This document shows, one piece after another, positions 35,129 through 46,227 of a stretch of DNA of 64,000 nt. Origin of the DNA: Thinopyrum elongatum (lineage: Eukaryota; Streptophyta; Magnoliopsida; Poales; Poaceae); contig CM022301.1 of NCBI GenBank assembly GCA_011799875.1, forward strand, positions 10,125,570-10,189,569, given 5' to 3'. Numbering within the stretch: the stretch's first letter is position 1; every line of letters begins with the position of its first letter. The notes beneath the pieces were generated by a model. That model saw only the letters and a program-made list of their open reading frames with translations. It ran no database searches and was not told where the DNA came from. The translations under genes were made by a program, and so were the position numbers.

Positions 35129-37320
35129 TATAAGCTTTTTTATGCTCTCTTTTGTTCTTTAAAATGATTATGACTCTTGTTTTCTCGTCAACATCATTAA
35201 AATCACTTGCCTAGCTAAAATGTATTAAACAAAAGTCCTTGTGGGAGGCAACCCACATTTATCCATTATTTTTTCTTCGAGTCAATAAAGTTGTTATTTT
35301 TTGTAGCAAAAATTATTTTTATGTTTTTCTTTAATAAAGTGCCAAGAATTTTCCTTAGCATGTTAAGTTCGCAATTGTGTGTGTTGCTGTGTTGAAACAA
35401 AAAGTTTTGCTGCTACTGTTAGATTATAAAAAAAATCAAAGAGCATAATAAAATCATGAAAAATTTACACAGTACACACATATGAGTTCTCTATTGCAGG
35501 ATAATTGTTCAAAATTTTCTAAGTTTCAAAAGTATATTTAGAAATTGCATCTTCACGTACTATTCTGTTTTGACAGATTCCTGTTTAACATGTCTTTAGT
35601 TATATATGTTTGGTTTTTGTTGTTACTATAGGGGTGTAGGAATTTTCAAATTGTGTTGGCATACTGTAGCTAATGATTTGTTTCAACTTTATAATTTATT
35701 CACAACAAGGCACTAGATACAATTTTTTTTGGACTAACCTATCTCAGAAAGTCTGTGTAAGTTTTGTGTGAATGAAGTTTTTATGACCCAGGGGAGACAA
35801 TGACATGAGAAATTTCGACATGCAAGTGCTCAAGCATGGGGTTGCCATCCCCATGGCATCCCCAAGAATTTTTCAAGAAATCTCAAGCTTCTAAGCTTGG
35901 GGATTACCAAGGCATCCGCTTCTTCCTAAACAACTATCGGTTTGTCTCGGTTGGACCTATGGTTTTATTTGTCCACATTTATGTGCTATTTTTGGAGCAA
36001 ATTTTTATTTTTGATCATTACAGTCATCACATTAGAAATATTATGAATTGAGAGAGTATATGCATGGCTACATTTTTTTTTTGGAATTGCTCTATTGCTT
36101 CACTTATATCTTTTAGAGCACGTGCAAGTAGAAACACTTTAAACTCTTCGTACTTCACTTATACCTTTTTGAGAGTTGAAATAACAATTGATTTGTGAAT
36201 TAATTTGCTTATGGTTGGCGGGGCATTAATATGTTGGTACTTAAATAATAAGTATATATAGGTGGTATGATCAAAAAATTCCATAAACAATCTCTAGAAG
36301 TTAAAAATTGGAGAACTGGATTCTTTGCAATTGTTTTGAGATAATTTGATAGTAATAAGTTAGCATTGTGATGTTTGAACTTGCATCTAGAAGTGGTTAT
36401 TGTATTAAAGTTGACTGAACCTGAGCCATTCTTTATTTAATAAACTAAAAGTTCGGACCTTAAGTAGAAACTGGAATAAATCAAAGTATTGAAGTGGTGT
36501 TGTAAGTAAACCAGCCTCTTTGGTTTAGGCTAGGATGCAAGGGGGGATTAATTCATTTCGAACGACCCTTCGGAGAACATAATTGCATGGTTCTATGTTA
36601 ATGCCACAAAGCACTTGTGTAGTATCTTAAGTTCTTTATGATTAATGCAAGTTCGAAACTTCATGCACTTCCACTTCATCCTTATTGCTAGCCTCTTCGG
36701 AATCGAACATTACCCACTCTCACATCGAGACATGGTGCATACATCGCTGATACATCCAAATCAAGTGGGAGGACTTCCTCATGTCCTCCTACACATAAGT
36801 CCATATATCTTCCTCAAAATAGCCACCATACCTACCTATCATGGCATTTCCATAGTCATTCTGAGATATATTGCCATGCAACTTCCATCATCATTTACAT
36901 TACATTACAAGACGAGATGTGTTTCCTCATTGTCATTTTTCCTTGCATGATCATATATAGCTGGCATGATATTTATATGGCAAAACCATTGTTATTCATT
37001 TTCATATATGCTACGCTAGATCATTGCACATCATGGTACACTGTCAGAGGCATTCATATAAAGTTTCTACATCGTGTTGATTAGTTGAGTTGAGTTCTGG
37101 ATAAATTCTAAAGGTGTCTTGTTCATCATTGAAAGGTGTTGCTTCTACCATGAGAGATCAAATAAGAGATGCACCATGGAGGTGTCAATAAAAAAGAGGA
37201 TGAGAGAAGGAGCAACACCATTTTCCTTTTAGTATACACTTGTAATAGAGAGTTTTCATGAGCTTCATGTTCCATACACTAGTGGGGATGTTCACATTAT
37301 AGAACCTGGCTTGTATATTC
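35129..37320 (+). other. Non-coding interior of element G
   Basis: This is AT-rich and has no supported gene. It shares phrase order with the first element: 'gggaggcaaccc', 'agcttggggat', 'cttcacttatatctttt' and 'ccaccatacctacctatcatgg'. Confidence 0.6.
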
Positions 37321-37914
37321 CCAGCTCATCGTTTAGTCCCTCCAGAAACTTCTCTTGTTTGGCTGCATCTGTGGCCACGTCCCCTGGAGCATAACGGGTA
37401 AGCTTGCTGAACTCATCAACATATCCGCCACTGAACGTCCTCCCTGGCGTATGTTACAGAATTCCCACTTCTTGAGACTCATAGCTCCAGCTGAAACATG
37501 AGCGGTGCAGAACGCCTGCTGGAACTGAGCCCATGTCACATTCCCCTTGGGGTACGTGGCAGTGTAATTCTCCCACTATGAAGTTGCCGGTCCATCCAGT
37601 CGATGAGAGGCAAACCACACCTTCTCCTGATCGGTGCATCCTGCTGTGGCCAACTTCCTATCCATATTACGAAGCCAGTCATCTGCGACGATCAACTCTG
37701 GGCTGCTTGAGAAAAATGGTGGGTTCAGCCACTATCAACTTGGGGTTGAGGTGGTGGCGGCGGTGGAGGCGGGTTGTTGTTTTTTCCCATGTTCTGAGTA
37801 AGCAACTGGATCAACTGAGCCTGTCCCTAATACAACTGTTGCATGTACGGTGGTACATCATTGTTGTTGCCTCCTGAACCACTGCCCCTTGGATCATGTC
37901 TTGGCGGCATCTAA
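37321..37914 (-). pseudogene. gag of chromovirus C (fragment, broken)
   Basis: On the minus strand a start near 37914 reads MPPRHDPRGSGSG, then 'PPYMQQLY', a proline run, 'VADDWLRNMDRKL', 'TWAQFQQAFCTAHV' and 'KQEKFLEGL', the usual gag core of Tekay-like chromoviruses. TAG replaces CAG after 'QQLY', and there are at least two frame breaks. It is cut at 37321 against element G, so the distal Gag, protease and pol of this copy are missing. Confidence 0.75.
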
Positions 37915-38109
37915 TGGGTTAGCATAGATGAGATATGGAGAGAATTAGACCTAAGGGAAAAACACTACCCACATGCAAATGATAGCAATTAACACCAAAT
38001 CGCACCACTCAAATTTCAATCAAGGTTCACACAATCAAACCTAAGATAAGATATGTCACAATTGTCTCACGAATAAATCTAAAATGAACTAATCGAATCG
38101 ACTATCGAA
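37915..38109 (-). other. Spacer between extra frame and gag of element C
   Basis: About 200 bp of AT-rich sequence without a frame, possibly an intron or untranslated spacer in the C transcript. I see no gene in it. Confidence 0.4.
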
Positions 38110-38880
38110 ATTCCTAATGTCTAATGGTGGTCTGCAAACTAGCTCTCATCGGAAGAAGACTATATCATAATGATGTCGGCTCCTTCTTCATCGCTCTCTG
38201 CTTCATCATCCAGCTCGTCTTCATGATCCTGGTCCTAGCTGAAGAAACACCCATAAGAGTGGTCCTCCTGTATGTTCTCCCCCTGATCGAGCTTCTGTCC
38301 GGATTCTTCTAGCTGAAATTTCACGTCTTCATATTTCTCCTGTAGCTCATCGATCTCCGCCTTGTGTTCTTCATGGGCTTCTTGGAGTTCCTCCTTTAGT
38401 TCAGCTTTGAGGGTCAAGAGATTTCTGGTGGTGATCAGGCTGCGATGCATTTCTCCTTCCATCATGCGGATGTGCTCTTCCAAGTCCTGGATGTGAGATG
38501 CTATCGAGTCATCCTCAGTGGTGCGCACGACCTCTCCATTGGGTTGTCAGCGTCCGTACATGTTAAAGGAGGTACCTCTGAGCTCCCGGTTGTACTCTTC
38601 TCGGATGCGTCCCAGCGCGACATGTGTGGCGATGCCCTTGCCCAAGCCCCATGATGCTACGTCCAAGTAGAATTGGACGGGCTCGGTGATGACTCCAAAG
38701 GTCCGTCCTGGCATATGGACGTCGATTCTCCATCGCGTCTCCTCAGGCATCGAGGCTATGAAGGTCCCGGTGAAAGTGGGTAGTGCGATCCTTAGGTGCT
38801 TCGTGATCCTCATCAGCTCCCGTCCAAAGGGAATGGTCTCGTCGGGCTAAGCAAACTCAATTATGCCGATCGGCATCTAC
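38110..38880 (-). pseudogene. Extra reading frame upstream of gag in chromovirus C
   Basis: On the minus strand the frame begins at a likely splice acceptor ('aaaaatgtag' then ATGCCGATCGGC, near 38880). It reads 'MRITKHLRIALPTFTGTF', 'MPGRTFGVITEPVQFYLD', 'GRIREEYNRELRGTS', then a long Glu/Lys-rich segment around 'MMEGEMHRSL' to 'LQEKYEDVKFQLEESGQ' predicted as coiled coil, and an acidic tail. Stops are TAG after 'IIEFA' and TGA after 'NMYGR', each where Gln and Arg would fit. I recall similar extra frames in other grass gypsy elements. Function unknown; a Gag accessory or RNA-binding role is only a guess. Confidence 0.6.
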
Positions 38881-39019
38881 ATTTTTGAAAGGGGGGAGAA
38901 ATCAGTAATGAGCCAAGAAAGATTATGAGAACAAGTTGAATATATATAAAAGCTGTAAAATAAGGTTTTCCATCCTATGGTTTTCTATTTTCTACGGTCG
39001 CGTCCTACAGTCAACGTGT

Positions 39020-39031
39020 GCTATGATACCA
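39020..39031 (-). other. Primer-binding site of chromovirus C
   Basis: On the minus strand TGGTATCATAGC begins six bases after the LTR end (GGGTCACA at 39038). It matches the tRNA-Met type TGGTATCAGAGC with one difference, so LTR1 acts as the 5' LTR of C. Confidence 0.8.
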
Positions 39032-40662
39032 TCTTGTTGTGACCCAACTCGGTAAGGAGCGGAGTCATTGTGCTTACTGTGCTAGTCCCTGGATCGACTT
39101 GCTAGCACACACAGTACTCGATGAAATAACAAAAATAAGCACAAATCTTTATTACATTGATAGTCTAGGAATAAAGTATTTATTACATAAATACGGCTTA
39201 AGGCCAACTAGAACACATACTGCGAACGCATACAAGTATAATGAGTCCATCCAATGCCACTGTCAAAAAGCTGAGTGCAGAACAACAACCTATCGCACCT
39301 TAATCCTCATCAGGTAAATCCGCAACATGATAAGTTGCAGCCGTGTAGTTCAGCTCATGAAATGCACTGTCAAGTCACACGACAAGAAAGTATGAAAAGT
39401 TCTACTTGTACATGCAACTTGGCTGGTGGAAGGTTCTAAGTTATAATTTGCATAAACCAATTTTTCCTTACTATCAAAAGAATACTCTATTTCTATAACT
39501 AGCTTATGATTGAGATGGTACCTCCAACTCAATCTATTCCCAATGGTTGATTTAACCCAATTGATTAATTAAATGTGATGAGATCTCTCAACATTCCCAC
39601 TTCTAGATGCTCAAGTTGTCCGTAACCGTGGACACTGCTAATTGATTAGCTTGACACTCTGCAGAGGTTTGCGCATGTTCCCCACAAGAATCAATCACTC
39701 TGCAGAGGTTCGCACACTAGAGCGCAAGTGAACTGGAAGATCGAGACATAGTATTTCAGAAGTGTTTCCTCTTAACCCATGGATAGGCTGGTACCCCTAC
39801 ATATATATATCTACATCTGCTAGCCTACCCCGTAAAGGGGCCACACAACCTACTCAACTACAGCAGAGCCCATAGTAGCTTGTGGCTGCACACGTAAGCT
39901 TCTAGTTATGGAATATGATTGACCCCTTAAGCCTGAGCGAACGGCCCACTAGTGTGCACTCCCCTGGGTGTGTCTTCTCAGTGGAACACATCCCCCAGGA
40001 TGCTAACAATGTACTTCGCCACCATTCATACCTATTTCGCCCAGGTAGTTCATTAATTATCTTTGTTCTATTTACTACATTCCCACTCATACCTCATAAT
40101 AAATCACTTCCCAATCCCCGTCTATTTTAGCGAAGCAATAAAATTCTACATGGTGGCGACAATGATGTAAGGCTCAGACCTACCTCAATGAACTACTGGG
40201 TGTATATAGCTTGGTAATATTATAGTCCTACTCATGCATACTACTCAAAGAGGACTAAATGCATAGAAAAATATAGGCAGAATTGGAAATATGGTCAAAG
40301 TGTAACTTGCCTTGTTGCTGGGTGTCAAGCTCTAGAGATTGGTAATATTTGGCTTCACACTTCAGACAATCTATCGCAATTCAAAATTAAAGACACATAA
40401 GAAATCATTCAAAGAACCAAAAAGAATATGCAAACAAAAAAGATTCAGAAAACTCCAGAAAGAATCCAGCATACTACAAACAAGAACAGATCCGAATATT
40501 TTTGAAAATATTATATTGAGTGATCAAAATGATAAGTTATGGCTAGGGTTTAAGTGTGCAAAATGAATCAACTAAAATAGAGCCACGGTTTAAAAGATAT
40601 GTTCAAAAGAAGTTTGAATTTGAATTTAAACAAATCCAAATTTGAATTTAAGTAAGGCCTGA

Positions 40663-40665
40663 ATA
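40663..40665 (+). repeat. Target-site duplication ATA, left copy (CACTA)
   Basis: ATA precedes CACTACTAGG and recurs at 50907-50909 after the far end. The 3-bp length is diagnostic of CACTA transposons. The empty site in LTR2 ('gaatagatg' near 57600) confirms it. Confidence 0.92.
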
Positions 40666-40689
40666 CACTACTAGGAGAAAGCTTATAGA

Positions 40690-41060
40690 TAGAACCTTAG
40701 TAGTAGTGTGGCGCTGGGGCGCAGTGCTACTGCTACTTAGTAGTAGCGCATGACACGTACCAGCGCTACAGGAAGGAATGTAGCAGTAACGCTGACCTAA
40801 GAACCAGTGCTGCTGCTAAGTGGTCCCATCGTCACCCTTCTCGGCTGCCGTACTAGTAGCGTCCGGCAAAAACCAGCGCTACTACTATTTCGGTAGCAGT
40901 AGCGCGTGTCGGTGGCCCACTGCTGCCGCTATGTGTGCACGGTGCCAGCAGGTGGGCCCCTCTTAACAGCAGCAGTGGGCCACCGATACGCGCTACTGCT
41001 ATAGAGCTTAGCAGTAGCACTGTTAACCATACCATGCTACTGCTATGTGTAGCAGCCACC
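40690..41060 (+). repeat. 5' subterminal repeats of the CACTA element
   Basis: Many copies of 'tagtagcg', 'gctactgct' and 'agcagtagc' occur in both orientations, for example 40725-40755, 40855-40905 and 40985-41045. In CACTA elements such clusters bind the regulatory protein. A C/T-rich leader follows to about 41300. Confidence 0.85.
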
Positions 41061-41724
41061 TTTTCTCCCACCCATCCCCTCCCCCTCCCCCTTTCCCCTC
41101 TACCTCCTCTAGCTCCCTCACTTAGTTCTTCCTTCTCCTACCTCTCTTCTCTCCCCATTAATGCCCCCATCCACCATCTCCTCCATTAATGACCTGTCTT
41201 TCTCTCTAGCTTCTTCCTCACTTTATTTGTCTCTCCCTCCTTCCCTTTCCTCACTCCTACCTTTGTCTCACAAGCTAGCTCTCCCTCCCTCTCCATTAGT
41301 TAGGTAGAGCATCTCCTTCCAACTAGATCTACCCATTTTAGAAGTAAGCCATGCATCTTTGTCCACTACTTTCGATCCCTAGATAGTAGCACTGGCCATC
41401 TACCGTGTGCTTTATTCCTCTCTCGGGATGATAGGTGAGTAAAATGTTGTGCTTTGCAAGAATGGAAATATGTGTGTTTGCGCTATGATGGTGGGAATGT
41501 GCGTGTGGCATGAGTTGCCGCCTATGTGTATTTGTCGGATCGTGCTTGACTTGAGTTGCTTATGTTTTGCGGAAATGTCGATTTATTTTTGTTTCGGTGA
41601 ATTTCGGGAAAACTCTATATGTTCTATTTTTAGGGAAGGTCATGCTAAATTTTTGTATGACTTTGATGTATTCATATGCATGCATGGTAATAATTCTTTT
41701 GCTTATTATACCGTGCAGGCAATC

Positions 41725-44700
41725 ATGAAGGTCAGTGGAAGGGTGGTGGAAAGATGGTTGCGATCCGGGGTGCACGACATGTATTCAAATAACCAGACTG
41801 GGATTTTTTGTCCATGTAGAAGATGCAAACTAATCTTCATCTTGGACCCCTTTGACCATGGCAGTTTGAAGGCACACCTGCTCATGCATGGTTTCACGGA
41901 TGGCTATACTTGGTGGATAATTGAAGATGATGATGAGGATGTCCACATGGCAGGCAATAACAACATGGGGCTAGACGAAGAGATGACCGACAATGGACCC
42001 GAAGACGAGGGCGCAGGACATGGCGGTGGAGAAGAGGCCGGACACGGCGGGAAAGAGGTCGTACACGGTGGAGAAGTGGTCGGACACGGCGGAGAAAAGG
42101 TAGACACGCCGCAGTCTTTGACGCGACTAAGTTTAGTCGTGCAGGACCCTCATGTTCGAGACCTGCTTCGCAAGAATACGAGTAGCGATAGAGCTGCTTC
42201 TAGAGAGGAGGCCAAGCTAGCGTAACTGGAGGTAGACTCAAAGACTCAATTGTATGACGGTTGCGATCCTGAGGTGACCCGCTTTAGTTTCATGCTCGAA
42301 CTTCTAAAGACGAAGGCCAAAAACAAATGGACAGACGCAAGCCTCGATGAGCATTTGAAGTATCTACATAATAAAGTTCTTCCCACGGGGAACCTGTGTT
42401 CTACTAGTGATCGTGTGCCCTCTTGATCTGCCCCACATTAGATACCATGCATGCATCAATGATTGCATCATTTATCGGAAGGAGCATGCGAAAAAAACCA
42501 GCTGTCCAGTGTGCAAGGCTTCTCGATACAAGAAGGCCGGGAAGAAATCTCCTCAGAAAGTTGTATGGTACTTACCGATCACTCCCTGTCTGCAGCGTTA
42601 TTTCGTAGATCCTAAGGAAGCAAAGCTTATGCGCTGGCACGCAGAGAGGGTGAAGCCTGACGACGGAGATGATCCGAAGCTGAGACACCTTGCAGATGCT
42701 AGCCAGTGGTGAGCATTAAACGCCAAATATGGATATTTCACAGATGATGCAAGGAACATCATGCTTGGCACGAGTACCGATGGAATGAATCCAAGTGGCA
42801 ACCAAAACACCAACCATAGCACATGGCCCGTGTTTGTATGGATGTACAACCTTCCCCCTGTTTGTGCATGAAGTCAAAGTACATACACATGAGCATGCTG
42901 ATTCAAGGGCCAAAACAACCGGGAAATAATATTAATCTGTATCTTGGGCTACTGAAAGAGGAGTTAGACACGTTATGGAAAACACTGGCCAAGACATGGG
43001 ACGCCAGCAAAGGCGACTATTTCTATATGAGAGCTGCGCTGATAACGATGGTGCACGACTATCTCAGTTACGGATACATCGCAGGCCAGGTGTGCCATCG
43101 ATATTGTGGATGCACCCGATGCATGGATGATACAACGTCTCAGCAGCTAACGAAAGATGGAGGGTTTGGGAAAATCATGTACATGAGTCATCGAAGATGG
43201 CTTGAGAAGGATGACCCATGGAGAAACAGTGGAGATCTATTCAATGGTGAGGCTGAGCATCGAGGACCTCCACGTAAGAGGAGCGGCACCGAAATCGATG
43301 AGCTATTGAAAAACTGGGAACAATGCCCCACGCCGGGAAAGGTGAAAAAGGCACCGGAGCCGCTGCTGAAGGTATGGAAGACGAGGTCTATCTTCTGGGA
43401 CTTGGGGAACTGGCCCAAATTCGACACACCTCATTGCCTTGATCAAATGCATATCACGAAGAATGTCCTTGAGAGCTTGCTTGCAACAATGAAGAACATG
43501 CCAGATAAGACAAAGGATGGGCCGAAGGCAAGAAGAGACTTGGAAGATTTGAACATCAGGGTAGATCTCCACATGGCGCCCCGTAAAAATCGGAGGAGAC
43601 GGAGACGGAGGCGTGGGACAGGGGCAAAAAAGTCAACAAGATGGAAGAGAATTATTGCCCCCCTTCTTGCTTCACCTTAAGTCCGAAGGAGATCGATCAA
43701 TTCTTCAAGTGCCTTATCGGAATCAAAGTTAGTTTCGGTTACTGTGGGAAGATAAGCAGATTTCTAGACACCAAGAAGAAAAGGTTCAGCGGGATGAAGT
43801 CTCATGAATGTCATGTGATGATGATGCAGATCATTCCGGTTGCCCTTAGAGGGATAATGGACAAGCATGTCCGTGAGACACTTACTAGTCTCTGCAACTT
43901 TTTCGACGTTATCTCTCAAAAGTCGATCAGTGTGAAGCAGCTCCGAAGGCTACATGAAGAGATCGTTGTCATACTAAATGAGCTTGAGATTTACTTCCCG
44001 CCTGTGTTTTTTGACATCATGGTGCATCTGTGTGTCCACATTGTGGATGACATCATCAACCTCGGGCCGTCATTCCTTCATAGCATGATGCCGTTTGAGA
44101 GGATGAATGGGGTCATCAAAGGATGGAAGCATCGTGCAGGGCTATCAGACCCAAGAGTGCATCTCCTTCTGCGAGAATTATCCTGGCGGCAAAAACCCTA
44201 TTGTTGGTTTGCCCATCAACAAGCACCTTGGGAGGCTCGGAGGAGAAGGTCACACGAATGGCCGGAGGGAATTGCATGTGGACCACTCGGGTCGACGCAA
44301 CGACTTGGACATAACAAACTTAGTAGTGCTACAACACCTAGACGTGGTAGATCCTTTCGTGGCACTGCACAAAGAAACCATTGAAAGAAGTACCATGACA
44401 AGGGACTAAACAAGAAGGACGCCGAAGTTACTAGAGAGCACAACTCCACTTTCTTGCATTAGTTCAAAGAGCATGTTCTTGCCAATCCCACGGAAGAGGG
44501 CAGTGCAGACGGATTGTGCATACACGCCTTAGCACATGGCCCCGCGGCCAACCGTGTGACCTATCAGGCATACAATATCAACGGATAGATGTTCTACACG
44601 AAGGCCAAAGACATAGACAGTGATTACCAAAACTCAGGGGTGACGATGGAATAAATGACCGGCAACAACGGCGCAACTGAAAGATTCTACGGAAGGGTCA

Positions 44701-45143
44701 AAGAGATCTGGGAGCTTGACTATGCTGGACTGCATAGTGCGACGATGTTTCGTGTCAGGTGGGCTAAGGCCGTCAAAAGAGAAACCCGGTATTTCACTAC
44801 CATGTCTATACCTGACGTGAAGAGTGCAGCTACCGTGAACGTCATCGCCAAAACTGAGCCATGGGTACACGCTAAGCACGTGACACAATGCTTCTTCATA
44901 ACTGACCCGAGCAATCCCAGCCGTGTTGTCATGAGGAGAGGCAAAAGGAGCATCTTCGGAATGGATGGAGTCGCTAACGAGGAAGACTACGACTAGTACG
45001 GTGGCTCGATGAGGGAAGATGACGATGATGTTGAAGCATATGTCAAAAGAAGAAGCAAGACTACATTACCTAAGAAAAATTGTACTCCAGGGAAAAGGAA
45101 AAGTCACAACGAGGGGCTCAATTATTCGGCAGCGAACAAGAAA
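41725..45143 (+). pseudogene. tnpD: CACTA transposase, TNP2/TnpD type (broken)
   Basis: ATG 41725 follows a likely intron acceptor ('ccgtgcag'). The first exon encodes the transposase-associated domain ('VERWLRSGVHDMYS', 'GIFCPCRRC', 'HLLMHGFTDGYTWW') and an acidic Gly/His-rich linker. TNP2 follows as 'YRKEHAKKTSCPVCKASR', 'STDGMNPSGNQNTNHSTWP', 'MSMLIQGPKQPGNNINLYLG', 'GCTRCMDDTTSQQL', 'WKTRSIFWDLGNWPKFDTPH', 'DQMHITKNVLESLL' and 'SFLHSMMPFERMNGVIKG'. The C-terminal part ends 'GMDGVANEEDYD' and a basic tail. Breaks: stops at 42223 and 42710, and frame changes near 42400, 42857, 43660 and 44130. The enzyme would have cut at the element ends, but this copy cannot make it. Confidence 0.88.
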
Positions 45144-45256
45144 GGAAAGAAAAAGAAAAAAGGAAAATGAAAATAAAAAGAAAAAGAAAAGAAAAAAGGA
45201 GAAAGGAAAAAAGGAAAATGAAAATAAAAAGAAAAAGAAAAGAAAAAATGAAAGGA
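45140..45256 (+). repeat. Purine-only tract with a ~50-bp duplication
   Basis: Over 100 bases of A and G only, containing two copies of 'ggaaaatgaaaataaaaaga'. It occupies the region coding for the Lys-rich tail of the transposase and probably expanded from it. Confidence 0.75.
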
Positions 45257-45284
45257 ATAGCAGTAGAGCTGGTTTCAAGCCTGC

Positions 45285-45385
45285 GCTATGGCTACTTACT
45301 ATAGCGGTAGCGCGGGTCCCCAACCCGCGCTATAGCTAACTTAGCTATAGCGCGGGTTAGGAACCCGCGCTACTGCTATTTTGAT
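45285..45385 (+). repeat. Internal cluster of subterminal-type repeats in the CACTA
   Basis: 'agcgcgggt' and 'acccgcgct' alternate with 'ctatagc' and 'gctatag', forming small inverted repeats. This is the same kind of motif as at the transposon ends but lies between its two genes. It is followed by a C/T-rich leader as at 41060-41300. Confidence 0.8.
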
Positions 45386-45966
45386 TTAACCCCCCAGCGT
45401 GGGCTTCCCTTCTTTCTCCCCCAATTCTCCCCCAAAATCCACACTCCTCCCTGTTGCCGTCACGCCCCCTCCCATACCGTCACCCGAGCCCCGACCCTGA
45501 CGCCACGCGCCAGAGCCCTGACGCCCGACGCCAACGACCTCCTCCACACCTCCACCGCACCCTCGGCCGCTCTGACCTCCTCCTCCTCCCTACCTCCGCC
45601 GACGCCCGAGGTGACCTCCTCCTCCACCTGCCCTACCTCTGCCTAGCTATGGTTCCTATAGGGTTCATCAAATTAGCTAGGGTTCATCAAATGTTTAAGT
45701 AGTTGTAGTTGCTGTGGACAGAAGATTAGGGTTCATCAATTGTTTATATAAATTCATTTTAGAGAAAAAAATTAGTTTAGAGAAAAAATTTAATATAGAA
45801 ATAAGCTTGCTGTGGACCCAATGTAGTTAACTAAATATTTTTTTAGTACAGTATGAGAGAGTTGCAAATTAGGACAATATGAGAGAGTTGCTGTCGATTG
45901 TGCCCAAGTGGCCTATGAATGTGCCCAAGTGGCCTTTTGTGGTTTGTAGGGAAAATTATGTGAGTG

Positions 45967-46160
45967 GCCTATGTTTTGCTGGAATGTTCATTCATTTCTG
46001 TTCCGGCAAATCTCAGGTGCTCGATATGTCCACTTTTTAGCAAAGGTCATGCCAAAATTTTCCGTGAATTTCGGCATGACTTGTTCTAGAAACTAGGACA
46101 TATCGAGTGCCTGGGATTTGCCGGAACGGGAATGAATCAACATTCCGGCAAAACATAGGC
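45967..46160 (+). repeat. 194-bp inverted repeat (hairpin) in the second CACTA gene's 5' region
   Basis: The arm 'gcctatgttttgctggaatg' (45967 on) through 'gctcgatatgtcc' (46031) pairs with 'ggacatatcgagtgcc' (46096 on) through 'aaaacataggc' (46160). The inner part 'gtcatgcc' / 'ggcatgac' (46047-46080) extends the stem. One arm resembles 41555-41665 upstream of the transposase exon. Confidence 0.85.
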
Positions 46161-46227
46161 CCTTTTTTATGTCATTATTCATTTTATTAGGTCTAGAATT
46201 AAACGAGTAGACTTAATCATAGGAAAC

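Larger units (their letters stand above)
32668..37320 (+). mobile_element. Sabrina-like gypsy element G, 5' LTR and partial interior
   Basis: This comprises a 5' LTR (32668-33969), a decayed primer site, a gag-position reading frame (34341-35128) and about 2.2 kb of non-coding interior that parallels 401-2700 of the first element, including 'gggaggcaaccc' near 35244 and 'cttcacttatatctttt' near 36098. It stops abruptly at about 37320, where C-type gag sequence begins on the other strand, so its 3' third and 3' LTR are deleted. Confidence 0.8.

Noticed and set aside
45019..45339. Lys-rich frames over the purine tract
   Set aside because: Any frame over an A/G-only tract is open. The region is the expanded tail of the transposase gene.
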